In this document: positions 8,656-17,027 of the stretch, piece by piece
Layout: the number at the start of each line of letters is the position of its first letter
How positions within the stretch are numbered: the first letter of the stretch is position 1
Assembly: GCA_029012165.1 (NCBI GenBank)
Contig: JAQXLO010000137.1
Span: 1-19,033 of the forward strand
From: Oscillospiraceae bacterium
GTDB taxonomy: Bacteria > Bacillota > Clostridia > Oscillospirales > Acutalibacteraceae
Reading direction: 5' to 3'
DNA: 19,033 nt
Notes under the pieces: model-generated
Databases searched by the model: none
Told to the model about the DNA's origin: nothing
Seen by the model: the letters and a program-made list of their open reading frames with translations, nothing else
Program-made: the position numbers and the translations under genes

Positions 8656-8838
8656 TTGGATATTCAGGTAGGCGATATCCTGACCTGCAAAAAAAACCAT
8701 CCCTGCGGCGGCAACCGTTTTGCGGTGCTGCGTGTGGGCATGGATTTCCGCATCCGATGCCTGACCTGCGGCCATGAGGTGATGGTGCGGCGCAGCAAAT
8801 TCGAGCCGAACATCAAGAGTATTGAACGTCCCGAATAG
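8656..8838 (+). CDS. DUF951 family protein
   Basis: A 60-residue Firmicute protein of the DUF951 family. The pattern DIQVGDILTCKKNHPCGGNRF, then VLRVGMDFRIRCLTCGHEVMVRR, is diagnostic. Four cysteines (C11, C17, C35, C38) could form a small zinc site, though this is inference. The start is a TTG at 8656. GGAGGTGA sits 5-8 nt upstream, and family members begin with M-D-I at this point. The frame runs 10 codons further upstream, but that would start near the promoter's -10 and is not credible. It is the first gene of the cluster and stands 41 nt before prfA. The molecular function is not known. Confidence 0.9.
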   Translation: MDIQVGDILTCKKNHPCGGNRFAVLRVGMDFRIRCLTCGHEVMVRRSKFEPNIKSIERPE

Positions 8839-8879
8839 ATTATGCAGTAAATGCCAAACCATACATCGACGGAGGAAAT

Positions 8880-9947
8880 ATGTTCGATAAATTATTGTCC
8901 ATTGAGCAGAAATTTGACGACCTGAACGAAAGGCTGTGCGAGCCGGAGGTCATGGCGGACATTCGCCGCTGCACGGAAATCTCCCGGGAGATCAAGCAGC
9001 TGCAGCCCATCGTGGAGGTCTTTCGTGCATACAAGGCGGCGCAGAAAACGGCGGAGGAAGCCAAAGCCCTTTTGGACGAGGGCGGACTGGACAAGGACTT
9101 TCGGGAGCTGGTCAGCGAGGAGCTGGACGAGGCACGGGACAAGGCGGAAGATCTGTCCGAACAGCTGAAAATCCTGCTTTTGCCGAAGGATCCCAACGAC
9201 GCACGCAACGTCATCGTGGAGATTCGCAGCGGCGCAGGCGGCGAAGAAGCGGCGCTGTTTGCAGGGGTGCTGTACCGTATGTACACCATGTACGCCGAAA
9301 CCTGCGGCTTCCGCTCGGAGATCGTGTATGCCAACGAGACGGAGCTGGGCGGCTTCAAGGAGATCAGCTTCATGATCGAGGGCGAGGGCGCCTACTCCCG
9401 CTTTAAGTTTGAAAGCGGCGTCCACCGTGTCCAGCGTGTTCCCGTGACGGAAAGTCAGGGACGCATCCAGACCTCCACCGTGACCGTGGCGGTGCTTCCC
9501 GAGGCGGAGGACGTGGACGTGGACATCAACGAAGCCGACTTGCAGATCGACACCTTCCGCTCCAGCGGCGCCGGCGGACAGCACATCAACAAAACAGACT
9601 CCGCCATCCGCATCACCCACATTCCCACCGGCACGGTGGTGGAGTGTCAGGACGAGCGCAGTCAGTACAAAAACAAGGACAAGGCGATGAAGATCCTCCG
9701 CTCCCGCATTCTGGAAGCGGAGCGGGAAAAACAGCAGGCGGCCATCGCCGGGGAACGCCGGGCGCAGGTCGGCACGGGCGACCGCAGTGAGCGCATCCGC
9801 ACCTACAACTACCCGCAGGGGCGTGTGACCGATCACCGCATCGGGCTGACGCTGTATAAATTGGAAGCCATTCTTAACGGTGACCTGACGGAACTGATCG
9901 ACGCCATTCTCACCGCAGATACGGCGGAAAAACTGAAGGAACAGTAA
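8880..9947 (+). CDS. prfA: Peptide chain release factor 1 (RF1)
   Basis: Class I release factor that recognises UAA and UAG stop codons and triggers peptide release. The stop-reading motif PVT (188-190, a P-x-T as in RF1 rather than SPF of RF2) lies in RVQRVPVTESQGRIQTSTV. The catalytic GGQ is at 232-234 within SSGAGGQHINKTDSAIRI. The N-terminal helical domain and C-terminal YNYPQGRVTDHRIGLTLYK are as expected, and 355 residues is the normal length. GGAGG lies 5 nt before the ATG. tsaC starts 1 nt after the stop. The usual partner prmC, which methylates the GGQ glutamine and often sits beside prfA, is not in this window. Confidence 0.98.
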   Translation: MFDKLLSIEQKFDDLNERLCEPEVMADIRRCTEISREIKQLQPIVEVFRAYKAAQKTAEEAKALLDEGGLDKDFRELVSEELDEARDKAEDLSEQLKILLLPKDPNDARNVIVEIRSGAGGEEAALFAGVLYRMYTMYAETCGFRSEIVYANETELGGFKEISFMIEGEGAYSRFKFESGVHRVQRVPVTESQGRIQTSTVTVAVLPEAEDVDVDINEADLQIDTFRSSGAGGQHINKTDSAIRITHIPTGTVVECQDERSQYKNKDKAMKILRSRILEAEREKQQAAIAGERRAQVGTGDRSERIRTYNYPQGRVTDHRIGLTLYKLEAILNGDLTELIDAILTADTAEKLKEQ

Positions 9948-9948
9948 C

Positions 9949-10977
9949 ATGAACACACAGTTTATCAAAATAGAGTCCCCCGAGGAAACCGAGAAGCTAA
10001 AAGCGGCAGGGAAAGTCCTGCGGGCGGGCGGCTTGTGCGCCATCCCCACGGAAACGGTGTACGGTCTTGCCGCCAATGCACTGGACGGGGAAGCTGTCCA
10101 GAAAATCTTTGAGGCAAAGGGCAGACCGCAGGACAACCCCTTGATCGTTCACATCAGCTGCATGGAGGAATTGCCGCCGCTCGTGCGGGAAATTCCGCAG
10201 GCGGCGATCGCCCTCGCCGAAGCCTACTGGCCGGGACCGCTGACCATCATCCTGCCCAAAGCGGACTGCATTCCCGAGGCAGTCACCTGCGGTCATCCCA
10301 CCGTGGCCATCCGTATGCCTTCCCATCCCATCGCCAACGCCATCATCCGCACGGCAGGCGTCCCGCTGGCGGCGCCGTCGGCGAATCTCTCCGGCAAACC
10401 CAGTCCCACCACGGCACAGCACGTCCTGCACGATCTGGACGGCCGTGTGGACATGATCGTGGACGGCGGCGAGTGTGCGGTGGGGGTGGAATCCACCGTC
10501 ATTACCCTTTGCGGCGAAAAGCCCCGTTTGCTGCGTCCCGGCGGCATCACATGGGAACAGCTGTCCGCCGTCCTCGGTGAGGTGGAGGTGGACAAGGCGG
10601 TATTTCACGCACTGGACAAAGGGGAAAAGCCGGCGTCCCCCGGCATGAAATATCAGCATTATTCCCCCGATGCCGACGTACTATTGATTAAGGGAAGCCG
10701 GCAAGCCATGGCATCATACGCCCAAAACTACGACACACAGTCCACAGCCGTGGTCTGCTTTGACGGGGAAGAAACGCTTTTTCCGCACAAAACATATACC
10801 ATCGGCGCACCGCAGGACGGCAGTGCCCATGCCCACGCTATATTCGGCGTTCTGCGCCAAGCGGATGCCGACGGCTTTCAGACGGTGCTGATCCACCATC
10901 CGCCCCGGGACGGCGTGGATATGGCGGTGCTGAACCGGCTTTTGCGGGCGGCGGCATTTCAGGTCGTGGAAGTCTGA
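9949..10977 (+). CDS. L-threonylcarbamoyladenylate synthase (Sua5/YwlC type)
   Basis: Makes threonylcarbamoyl-AMP from threonine, bicarbonate and ATP, the first step of t6A synthesis at position 37 of ANN-decoding tRNAs. The YrdC domain fills roughly residues 15-205: PTETVYGLAANA, KGRPQDNPLIVHI (binding Lys/Arg), WPGPLTIIL, and APSANLSGKPSPT. The linker SPGMKYQHYSP and the C-terminal Sua5 domain follow, so this is the long Sua5 form (342 residues), not the short TsaC form. The start codon is 1 nt after prfA ends; AAGGA within the end of prfA serves as ribosome site. It links tRNA modification with translation termination in one unit. Confidence 0.95.
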   Translation: MNTQFIKIESPEETEKLKAAGKVLRAGGLCAIPTETVYGLAANALDGEAVQKIFEAKGRPQDNPLIVHISCMEELPPLVREIPQAAIALAEAYWPGPLTIILPKADCIPEAVTCGHPTVAIRMPSHPIANAIIRTAGVPLAAPSANLSGKPSPTTAQHVLHDLDGRVDMIVDGGECAVGVESTVITLCGEKPRLLRPGGITWEQLSAVLGEVEVDKAVFHALDKGEKPASPGMKYQHYSPDADVLLIKGSRQAMASYAQNYDTQSTAVVCFDGEETLFPHKTYTIGAPQDGSAHAHAIFGVLRQADADGFQTVLIHHPPRDGVDMAVLNRLLRAAAFQVVEV

Positions 10978-10993
10978 GGAGTGGAGATTGACT

Positions 10994-11575
10994 ATGCAAA
11001 TCATCGGCTTGACCGGACCGACGGGTGCCGGGAAATCCACGGTTTCCGCACGGCTTCGGGAACTGGGATTTTATATTGCGGACGGCGACGCCATCGCACG
11101 GGAGGTCGCCGCACCGGGGGAACCGCTGCTTGCACAGCTGGCAGAGGCTTTCGGGGCGGACATTCTTGAAAACGGCGTACTCCGGCGCCGGGAACTGGCA
11201 CGGCGTGCTTTTGCCGGCAAGGATACCTTGCAGACCCTCAACCGCCTGATGCATCCCGCCATTGAAAAGCGGATGTTTGAACGCATCGCCGCACATCCCG
11301 ACTGCAGGGCGGCGGTGATCGATGCGGCAGCGCTGATCGAAAGCGGTATCTACAAACGCTGCGATCTCGTAGCTGTGGTGACGGCGCCGCCGGAGGTGCG
11401 GCTTGCCCGCATCATGGCACGGGACGGCATTGGCGAGGCGGATGCTCTGGTGCGCATCGGCGCCCAACAGCCGGATGCGTTCTACACCGAAAAAGCGGAC
11501 GTGGTGCTGCGCAATTTCCCTCCGTATTCCTTGGATGCGGAAATACAAAAACTACTGGAAAGGCTGAGCGCATGA
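10994..11575 (+). CDS. coaE: Dephospho-CoA kinase
   Basis: Phosphorylates dephospho-CoA at the ribose 3'-OH, the last step of coenzyme A synthesis, in the cytoplasm. The P-loop GPTGAGKST lies at residues 8-16. The next conserved block reads YIADGDAIARE where most family members have a DAD core, a mild variant. LNRLMHPAIEKRM and the ligand-binding AALIESG segment follow, with late conserved elements RLARIMARDG and a C-terminal LRNF. At 193 residues the length is normal. I chose the ATG at 10994, which has GGAG with 7 nt spacing. A TTG 6 nt upstream is less well placed. Its last 4 bp overlap the next gene's ATG. Confidence 0.95.
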   Translation: MQIIGLTGPTGAGKSTVSARLRELGFYIADGDAIAREVAAPGEPLLAQLAEAFGADILENGVLRRRELARRAFAGKDTLQTLNRLMHPAIEKRMFERIAAHPDCRAAVIDAAALIESGIYKRCDLVAVVTAPPEVRLARIMARDGIGEADALVRIGAQQPDAFYTEKADVVLRNFPPYSLDAEIQKLLERLSA

Positions 11576-12114
11576 AGAAAACGGCAACGTATCTGATCGT
11601 GATTTTGGTGCTGACCTTCATGGGCGCTGTGGCTGTGCGCAGCGGGATGCAGGTGCTGTATCCGAAGCGGTACGCCGACATCGTGGAAAAATACAGCGAG
11701 CGGTACGGCGTGGAGGAAAATCTCATCTATGCCGTCATCCGCACGGAAAGCTCCTTTGATCCTTCCGCCACCTCCGATGTGGGCGCACAGGGGCTGATGC
11801 AGATCATGCCCGACACGGCGGACTGGCTGTGCTACCGTTTTGGAGAGGATGCACAGGCGGTGGATCTGCGGGACGAAGATACCGCCATCCGCTTCGGCAC
11901 CTACTTTCTCAAACTCCTGCAGGAGCAGTTCGGCGATACCCGCACCGTTTTGGCGGCGTACCATGCCGGCATGGGGCGTGTGCAGGGGTGGCTTCGGGAG
12001 CCGCAGTACTCCCCCGATGGCAAGACACTGCAAACCATTCCGTTCCGGGACACGGCACATTACGTGGACAAGGTGGAGCGTGCCATGCAGACTTATAATA
12101 ATCTATACAGTTGA
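11572..12114 (+). CDS. Membrane-anchored lytic transglycosylase (SLT family)
   Basis: Predicted peptidoglycan-cleaving enzyme acting outside the membrane. Residues 5-22 form one hydrophobic helix, either a signal anchor or an uncleaved signal. The Slt-type domain covers about 35-175. The catalytic Glu is E59 in IRTESSFDP. AQGLMQIMPDTADW and the AAYHAGMGRV block are further signatures, the last with His where AAYNAG is usual. The sequence around DTAHYVDKVERAMQTY closes the domain. The 180-residue length suits minimal SLT enzymes common in Clostridia. It shares an ATGA overlap with coaE, so it is translationally coupled to a CoA enzyme. This pairing appears incidental, although coaE and slt neighbours are seen in Firmicutes. 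Confidence 0.92.
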   Translation: MKKTATYLIVILVLTFMGAVAVRSGMQVLYPKRYADIVEKYSERYGVEENLIYAVIRTESSFDPSATSDVGAQGLMQIMPDTADWLCYRFGEDAQAVDLRDEDTAIRFGTYFLKLLQEQFGDTRTVLAAYHAGMGRVQGWLREPQYSPDGKTLQTIPFRDTAHYVDKVERAMQTYNNLYS

Positions 12115-12152
12115 AAATACTAATTTAAATGCATAGAAAGGGACGACAGACT

Positions 12153-13556
12153 ATGAAAGAAAAAACAGAAGCAGAGCTGCTTGCGGAAGAACTGACATAT
12201 TCCCCGAAGCACGCCATGAAGCAGATGGATAACAGCGAAGTACAGGCGGCAGACGCCTTCTGCGGCGGCTATATGCAGTTTTTGAACGACTGCAAAACCG
12301 AACGGGAAGTGACCGCCTTCGTCCAAGCGCAGGCAGAAGCAAAGGGCTTTGAGCCCTTTGACTGCAGCAAAAAATACAAGACGGGCGACAAGGTGTACTA
12401 CCTCAACCGGGGCAAGGCGATCATCCTGACGGTGTTCGGCAAAAAACCGGTCACCGCAGGGGTACGCATTGCGGCGGCGCACATCGACTCTCCCCGTCTG
12501 GACTTAAAGCCCAATCCCCTGTATGAGGACGAGGAAACGGCGTTTTTTAAGACCCATTACTACGGCGGCATCAAAAAATACCAGTGGACGGCCATCCCCC
12601 TGTCCCTGCACGGCGTTGTCCTGCTGCAGGACGGCAGCAGCGTGACGGTTTCCCTCGGTGAAAAAGAGGGCGAGCCGAAGTTTGTCATCACCGATCTGCT
12701 GCCCCATCTTGCCAAGGAGCAGGAACAGCGCACCCTGGCGGACGGCATCCGTGGAGAGGAGCTGAATGTGCTGGTGGGCAGCCGTCCTTTCTGCACCGAC
12801 TCGGGCAGTGAACAGGTAAAACTGCATATTCTCAAGCTCCTGCACGACAAGTACGGCATGACCGAAAAGGACTTCCTTTCCGCAGAGTTAGAAGTCGTTC
12901 CCGCCATGCCGGTCTGTGATATCGGCTTTGACCGCAGCATGATCGGCGGCTATGGGCACGACGACCGTGTCTGCGCCTACCCGTCCATGGCGGCGGTATT
13001 CGATGCACAGGCGCCCGAATACACTTGCCTGACCGTCCTCACCGACAAGGAGGAGACAGGCAGTGACGGCAACACGGGACTGAACTCCGCCTATATGCAG
13101 TACTTCATTGAAGATCTTGCCCGTATGGAGGGCGCCGCCGGCTATCAGGTGCTGCGCAAGTCCAAGTGCCTGTCCGCCGACGTCAACGCCGCATTCGATC
13201 CCACGTTCCCCTCCGTGCAGGAAAAGAGAAACGCCTCTTTCATCAACCGGGGCGTGGTCATCACCAAATACACCGGCGCCCGGGGCAAGAGCGGCACCTC
13301 CGACGCCTGTGCGGAATTCATGAGCTTTGTCCGCCGCACGCTGGACGGCGCAGGCGTTGTCTGGCAGCAGGGGGAGCTGGGCGCCGTGGATGCAGGCGGC
13401 GGCGGAACCGTCGCAAAGTATATCGCCAATCTGGATGTGGACGTGGTGGACGTGGGCGTCCCCGTGCTGTCCATGCACGCCCCCTTTGAGGTCGTCTCCA
13501 AGCTGGACGTCTACATGGCGTACCGTGCGTTCAAGGCGTTCTTTGAGCAAAAATAA
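12153..13556 (+). CDS. M18 family aminopeptidase
   Basis: Cytoplasmic two-metal aminopeptidase of the aspartyl aminopeptidase (M18) family, releasing N-terminal residues, often acidic ones, from peptides. The likely zinc and catalytic residues are visible: H110 in AAAHIDSPRLDLKP, D270/D271 in GYGHDDRVCAY, E300/E301 in TDKEETGSDGNTG, and H442 in VLSMHAPFEV. Length from this start is 467 residues, normal for the family. The frame also has an ATG at 12129, but AAAGGGA precedes the ATG at 12153, and homologues start near MKEKTEAELL. It follows the transglycosylase after 38 nt with no clear terminator or promoter, so cotranscription is likely. The exact peptide preference cannot be read from sequence. 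Confidence 0.95.
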   Translation: MKEKTEAELLAEELTYSPKHAMKQMDNSEVQAADAFCGGYMQFLNDCKTEREVTAFVQAQAEAKGFEPFDCSKKYKTGDKVYYLNRGKAIILTVFGKKPVTAGVRIAAAHIDSPRLDLKPNPLYEDEETAFFKTHYYGGIKKYQWTAIPLSLHGVVLLQDGSSVTVSLGEKEGEPKFVITDLLPHLAKEQEQRTLADGIRGEELNVLVGSRPFCTDSGSEQVKLHILKLLHDKYGMTEKDFLSAELEVVPAMPVCDIGFDRSMIGGYGHDDRVCAYPSMAAVFDAQAPEYTCLTVLTDKEETGSDGNTGLNSAYMQYFIEDLARMEGAAGYQVLRKSKCLSADVNAAFDPTFPSVQEKRNASFINRGVVITKYTGARGKSGTSDACAEFMSFVRRTLDGAGVVWQQGELGAVDAGGGGTVAKYIANLDVDVVDVGVPVLSMHAPFEVVSKLDVYMAYRAFKAFFEQK

Positions 13557-13609
13557 AACCACCCCACGGGTGTTTGTGAAAAGATTTAAGGGATGAAGGA
13601 GTATACAGG

Positions 13610-14647
13610 ATGAGTATTGAAAAAAGTTTATTCGGCACCACCAAGGGCGGACAGGACGTGTACGCCTACACCATCCGCAACAAGAACGGCATGGGCGCCG
13701 TGGTGCTGACCTACGGCGGCGCATTGCAGGCGCTGTACGTCAAGGACAAGCACGGCAAGACCCGGGATGTGCTGGTGGGCTTTGACGATTTGCAGGGCTT
13801 CGAGGAACGCTCGGACTATCAGGGCGTTCTGGTCGGCCGCTATGCCAACCGCATCGCCGGGGGCAGATACACCGTAAACGGCGAAACGGTGCAGGTCACC
13901 AAAAATGAAAAGGACATCACCTGCCTGCACGGCGGCGGAGAGTTTTCCTCTGCGGTTTGGACGGCGAAGGTGCTGGCAGAAAATGCGGTGGAGGTGTCCT
14001 ACACAAGTCCCGACGGCGCCGAAGGGTTCCCGGGGGAAATGACGGCAAGCGTCGTCTACACCCTTACCGACGACAACGCCCTGACCCTGTCCTACAAAGC
14101 GTCCTGCACCAAGGACAGCTTCATTAACCTCACCAACCACGCCTACTTCAACCTCGGCGGCTTCGACAGCGGCACGGTGCTGGGCACACAGCTTTGCATT
14201 CACGCCTCGCACTACACCCCCACCGACGCCAACAGCATCCCCACCGGGGAACTGCGGGACGTCACGGGAACGGCGTTCGATTTCCGCACCGCCAAAGCCA
14301 TCGGGCAAGACATCGGCGCAAAGGATGAACAGCTGATCCTGTGCGGCGGCTATGACCACAACTTCTGTCTGGACGGCGGCAAGGATTCCCCTGCCGTGGA
14401 GGCGTTCGACCCCCATAGCGGCATTCGCATGAAGCTGTTTACGACCCTGCCGGGCGTACAGCTGTATACGGGCAACTTCCTCAATGGCACCATCGGCAAA
14501 AAGGGGCTGCCGATGTACAAGCACGCCGGCTTCTGTCTGGAGACGCAGTTCTACCCCGACACGCCCAATCGTCCGGAATTTCCCGCCTGCCTGTACAAGG
14601 CAGGCACGGTGTACACCAGCGAAACTACGATGCAGTTCGAGGCGTAA
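13610..14647 (+). CDS. galM: Aldose 1-epimerase (galactose mutarotase)
   Basis: Interconverts alpha and beta anomers of hexoses such as galactose or glucose, feeding sugar catabolism. The fold's signatures are present: GGALQALYVKDKHG, GRYANRIAGGRYTVNG, ITCLHGG, the catalytic His H177 in NLTNHAYFNLGG, GYDHNFCLDG, and the catalytic base E311 in CLETQFYPDTPN. The C-terminal PACLYKAGTVYTSET is typical. At 345 residues the length is normal. AAGGAG precedes the ATG by 8 nt, and 53 nt separate it from the aminopeptidase gene. A weak CACCC/GGGTG hairpin in that gap is not a convincing terminator. No other galactose genes are close by, so the sugar specificity is an assumption. Confidence 0.95.
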   Translation: MSIEKSLFGTTKGGQDVYAYTIRNKNGMGAVVLTYGGALQALYVKDKHGKTRDVLVGFDDLQGFEERSDYQGVLVGRYANRIAGGRYTVNGETVQVTKNEKDITCLHGGGEFSSAVWTAKVLAENAVEVSYTSPDGAEGFPGEMTASVVYTLTDDNALTLSYKASCTKDSFINLTNHAYFNLGGFDSGTVLGTQLCIHASHYTPTDANSIPTGELRDVTGTAFDFRTAKAIGQDIGAKDEQLILCGGYDHNFCLDGGKDSPAVEAFDPHSGIRMKLFTTLPGVQLYTGNFLNGTIGKKGLPMYKHAGFCLETQFYPDTPNRPEFPACLYKAGTVYTSETTMQFEA

Positions 14648-14658
14648 AGCGTCGAAAA

Positions 14659-14697
14659 TTAACAGATTTGTCATATTCTCATAACAGCCGGTTTAAT
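14659..14697 (+). promoter_or_regulatory. Four TTAACA-like hexamers phased at 11 bp (possible response-regulator site)
   Basis: TTAACA (14659), GTCATA (14670), ATAACA (14681) and TTTAAT (14692) are each followed by a 5-nt spacer. The array resembles PhoP/PhoB-type boxes of OmpR-family regulators. It ends 9 nt before the -10-like TATACT (14707-14712), where it would replace a -35 box. No good -35 is present at the normal spacing. A second possible -10, TGATATACA, lies at 14712-14720. The binding protein is inferred, not shown. Confidence 0.45.
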
Positions 14698-14744
14698 TGC
14701 ATCTTGTATACTGATATACAGAAAAACAGAGGAGGAATGCTACC

Positions 14745-15446
14745 ATGGCGGCTGAAAAGATTTTGATCGTGGACGATGAAAAGAATATCTGCGATCTTCT
14801 GCGGATGTATTTGGAAAAGGACGGCTTCAGAACCATCATCGCCAACAACGGACGGGCAGCGCTGCAGCTGTTCCGGGAAAGAGAGCCGGACTTGGTTCTT
14901 TTGGACATCATGCTGCCCGAGCTGGACGGCTGGCAGGTCTGCCGGGAGATCCGCAAAGTTTCGGACAAGCCCATCATTATGCTCACCGCAAAGGGCGAGA
15001 CCTTCGACAAGGTTCTCGGGCTGGAGCTGGGCGCCGATGACTACGTGACCAAGCCCTTTGAGACCAAGGAGGTCGTGGCACGGGTCAAGGCCGTCCTGCG
15101 CAGAGCGGGCGGTGAAAACAAGCCGGACAAGGACATCAAAGAGGTGGAGTACGACAATCTCGTCGTCAACCTCACCAACTATGAGATGCGGGTCAAGGGT
15201 GTGCGTGTCGATACACCGCCGAAAGAGTTGGAGCTGATCTATCACCTCGCCAGCAACCCCAACCGTGTCTTTACCCGGGATCAGCTGCTGGACTCCGTTT
15301 GGGGCTTCAACTACGGCGGCGACAATTCCAGAACGGTGGACGTGCACATCAAGCGTCTGCGGGAAAAGCTGGAGGGCGCTTCGGATCAGTGGTCGCTGGA
15401 GACGATCTGGCGGATCGGCTATAAATTCCAGACGAAAGACAGCTGA
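14745..15446 (+). CDS. OmpR/PhoB-family response regulator
   Basis: Two-component transcription regulator of 233 residues. The receiver domain (4-120) has the acidic pocket D10-D11, phospho-acceptor D54 in LVLLDIMLPELDG, T81, and K103 in YVTKPFE. A winged-helix DNA-binding domain (about 135-230) follows, with the recognition region near FNYGGDNSRTVDVHIKRLREK. GAGGAGG lies about 8 nt before the ATG. The sensor kinase starts 5 nt after the stop, so the pair is cotranscribed. The family (PhoP, CssR, YycF, WalR types) cannot be fixed by eye. The phased hexamers upstream would suit autoregulation by this protein. Confidence 0.95.
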   Translation: MAAEKILIVDDEKNICDLLRMYLEKDGFRTIIANNGRAALQLFREREPDLVLLDIMLPELDGWQVCREIRKVSDKPIIMLTAKGETFDKVLGLELGADDYVTKPFETKEVVARVKAVLRRAGGENKPDKDIKEVEYDNLVVNLTNYEMRVKGVRVDTPPKELELIYHLASNPNRVFTRDQLLDSVWGFNYGGDNSRTVDVHIKRLREKLEGASDQWSLETIWRIGYKFQTKDS

Positions 15447-15451
15447 TCGGC

Positions 15452-16942
15452 ATGAGCAAGAAAAAAAGACAGACCTCCGGTCTGTTTAAAGAATACTTCA
15501 CCATCTTCTTTTTGGTGATCCTGGTTTCCTTTACCGTGCTGGGCGGTTCGCTGATCGTTTTCGCCCGCAATTACTTTCGGGACGAGAAAATAAAACTCCT
15601 CTCCGAAAATGCGGAGAACATTTCCCAGTCTGTGGCGCAGATGGTCGGCTCCAACTACGCCACCCAGTACCCCACCAATACGGCGCTGATGATCTGCGGC
15701 GATCTGACTACGGTATCGGGCGCCATTGACGCAGACTTCTTTATCTGCAACACCGAGGGAAAGGTTATCTACTGTCAGGAGATGCGCCGGGGGGACATGG
15801 TACTGTACACCGGCGACTGCATTATTCACAACAAAATCCGCATCCCGCAGGACATCCTCCAAACGTTGGGAAGCAAATCCTACAGCGGCACCACGACGCT
15901 CAAGGGAAGCCTTTCCTCGAAAAACTTCGTCTATGCCACCGCCGTCAAAATTGATGACGCCCCCGTGGCGTACGTGGTCGGTATGCAGCCGGTCATGGAA
16001 AGTCTGAAGCCGTATATTTTGGCGATTTTGCGAATGTTCGGTATCTCTGCACTGATTACCCTTGCCGTAGCTTTTGTGGCGGTCTACTTCATGAGCTACG
16101 AGCTGACGCGTCCTCTGCGGCAGATGTCCGAGGCAACCAAACGCTACGCCGAGGGAGACTTCAGTATGCGCATTCAGGTGGACGGACGCAACGAAATGGC
16201 CGATCTCGCCAAGGCGTTCAACTCCATGGCGAAGGATCTGGCGTCTTTGGAATCCTCCCGCCGCAGCTTTGTGGCGAACGTGTCCCACGAATTGAAAACG
16301 CCCATGACCACCATCGGCGGCTTCATCGACGGCATTCTGGACGGCACCATTGAAAAGGATCAGCAGGAGCATTATCTGCGCATCGTCTCCGACGAAGTCA
16401 AGCGCCTGCACCGTCTGGTGGTCTCCATGCTTAATCTGTCCAAGATCGAAGCGGGCGAACTGGCACTCAAGCGCCGTGACTTTGACGTTTCCGAGATGAT
16501 CTTCCGCACCATCCTCGGCTTTGAACAGCTGATCGAGCAAAAAGGGTTCGAGATCACGGGACTGGAAAATATGCAAAGCGTCATCATCTCCGGCGACGAG
16601 GATCTGCTGACACAGGTCGTGTATAACCTCATCGACAATGCGGTCAAGTTTACCCCTGAGGGCGGCGAAATTCACTTCGACGTGGTGCACGATATGCAAA
16701 AGGTCTACGTCTCCATCCGCAACAGCGGCAAGGGCGTTTCCTCCGAGGAGATCGAGCGCATCTTTGAACGCTTCTACAAGGTGGACAAGTCCCGCAGCTA
16801 CGACGTCAAGGGCGCCGGGCTGGGGCTGTACATCACCAAGAGCATCGTGGAGATGCATGGCGGCAGTATCAAGGCCAGCAGTTTGGAAAATCAATACACG
16901 GAATTTTCTTTCTGGCTTCCGATTCATGCGGAAAATATGTGA
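15452..16942 (+). CDS. Membrane sensor histidine kinase
   Basis: Partner kinase of the preceding regulator, 496 residues, in the cytoplasmic membrane. TM1 lies near 15-38. An extracytoplasmic domain of about 150 residues, probably PAS/Cache-like, follows to about 188. TM2 is near 190-212, then a HAMP linker (ELTRPLRQMSEATKRYAEGDF). The phospho-acceptor is H279 in NVSHELKTPMTT. The ATPase domain has the N box NLIDNAVKFTPEGG (about 392), an F-type box IFERFYKVDKSR, and the G2 box GAGLGLYITKS (454). No strong ribosome site is visible before the ATG, so coupling to the regulator's translation is likely. The signal is unknown; the HtrA neighbour suggests misfolded envelope proteins. Confidence 0.95.
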   Translation: MSKKKRQTSGLFKEYFTIFFLVILVSFTVLGGSLIVFARNYFRDEKIKLLSENAENISQSVAQMVGSNYATQYPTNTALMICGDLTTVSGAIDADFFICNTEGKVIYCQEMRRGDMVLYTGDCIIHNKIRIPQDILQTLGSKSYSGTTTLKGSLSSKNFVYATAVKIDDAPVAYVVGMQPVMESLKPYILAILRMFGISALITLAVAFVAVYFMSYELTRPLRQMSEATKRYAEGDFSMRIQVDGRNEMADLAKAFNSMAKDLASLESSRRSFVANVSHELKTPMTTIGGFIDGILDGTIEKDQQEHYLRIVSDEVKRLHRLVVSMLNLSKIEAGELALKRRDFDVSEMIFRTILGFEQLIEQKGFEITGLENMQSVIISGDEDLLTQVVYNLIDNAVKFTPEGGEIHFDVVHDMQKVYVSIRNSGKGVSSEEIERIFERFYKVDKSRSYDVKGAGLGLYITKSIVEMHGGSIKASSLENQYTEFSFWLPIHAENM

Positions 16943-16946
16943 ATTT

Positions 16947-16989
16947 TTTACGGCGTGTTTAAACGTTCGTAATATTTATGCGTTACAAT
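16947..16989 (+). promoter_or_regulatory. Candidate promoter of the HtrA-like gene with phased hexamers
   Basis: TTTACG (16947), TTTAAA (16958) and GTAATA (16969) are spaced at 11 bp and end 9 nt before TACAAT (16984-16989), a good -10. No -35 is seen at 17 nt. The geometry copies that of the regulator's own promoter region. The hexamers are weaker here and the stretch is AT-rich, so chance is a real alternative. Confidence 0.35.
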
Positions 16990-17027
16990 ACAGACAATGA
17001 ACATCGCAGAAAGGATCGTGACAGTTT

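Noticed and set aside
8892..10136. Minus-strand open frame of 414 codons
   Set aside because: Antisense to prfA and the start of the Sua5 gene; a His/Val/Gly-rich shadow translation.
13557..13585. Possible terminator between the aminopeptidase and galM genes
   Set aside because: The CACCC/GGGTG stem is short and bulged, and its T run is broken.
13628..14674. Minus-strand open frame of 348 codons
   Set aside because: Shadow of galM on the opposite strand.
15419..16927. Minus-strand open frame of 502 codons
   Set aside because: Antisense to the histidine kinase, with no ribosome site and no family features.
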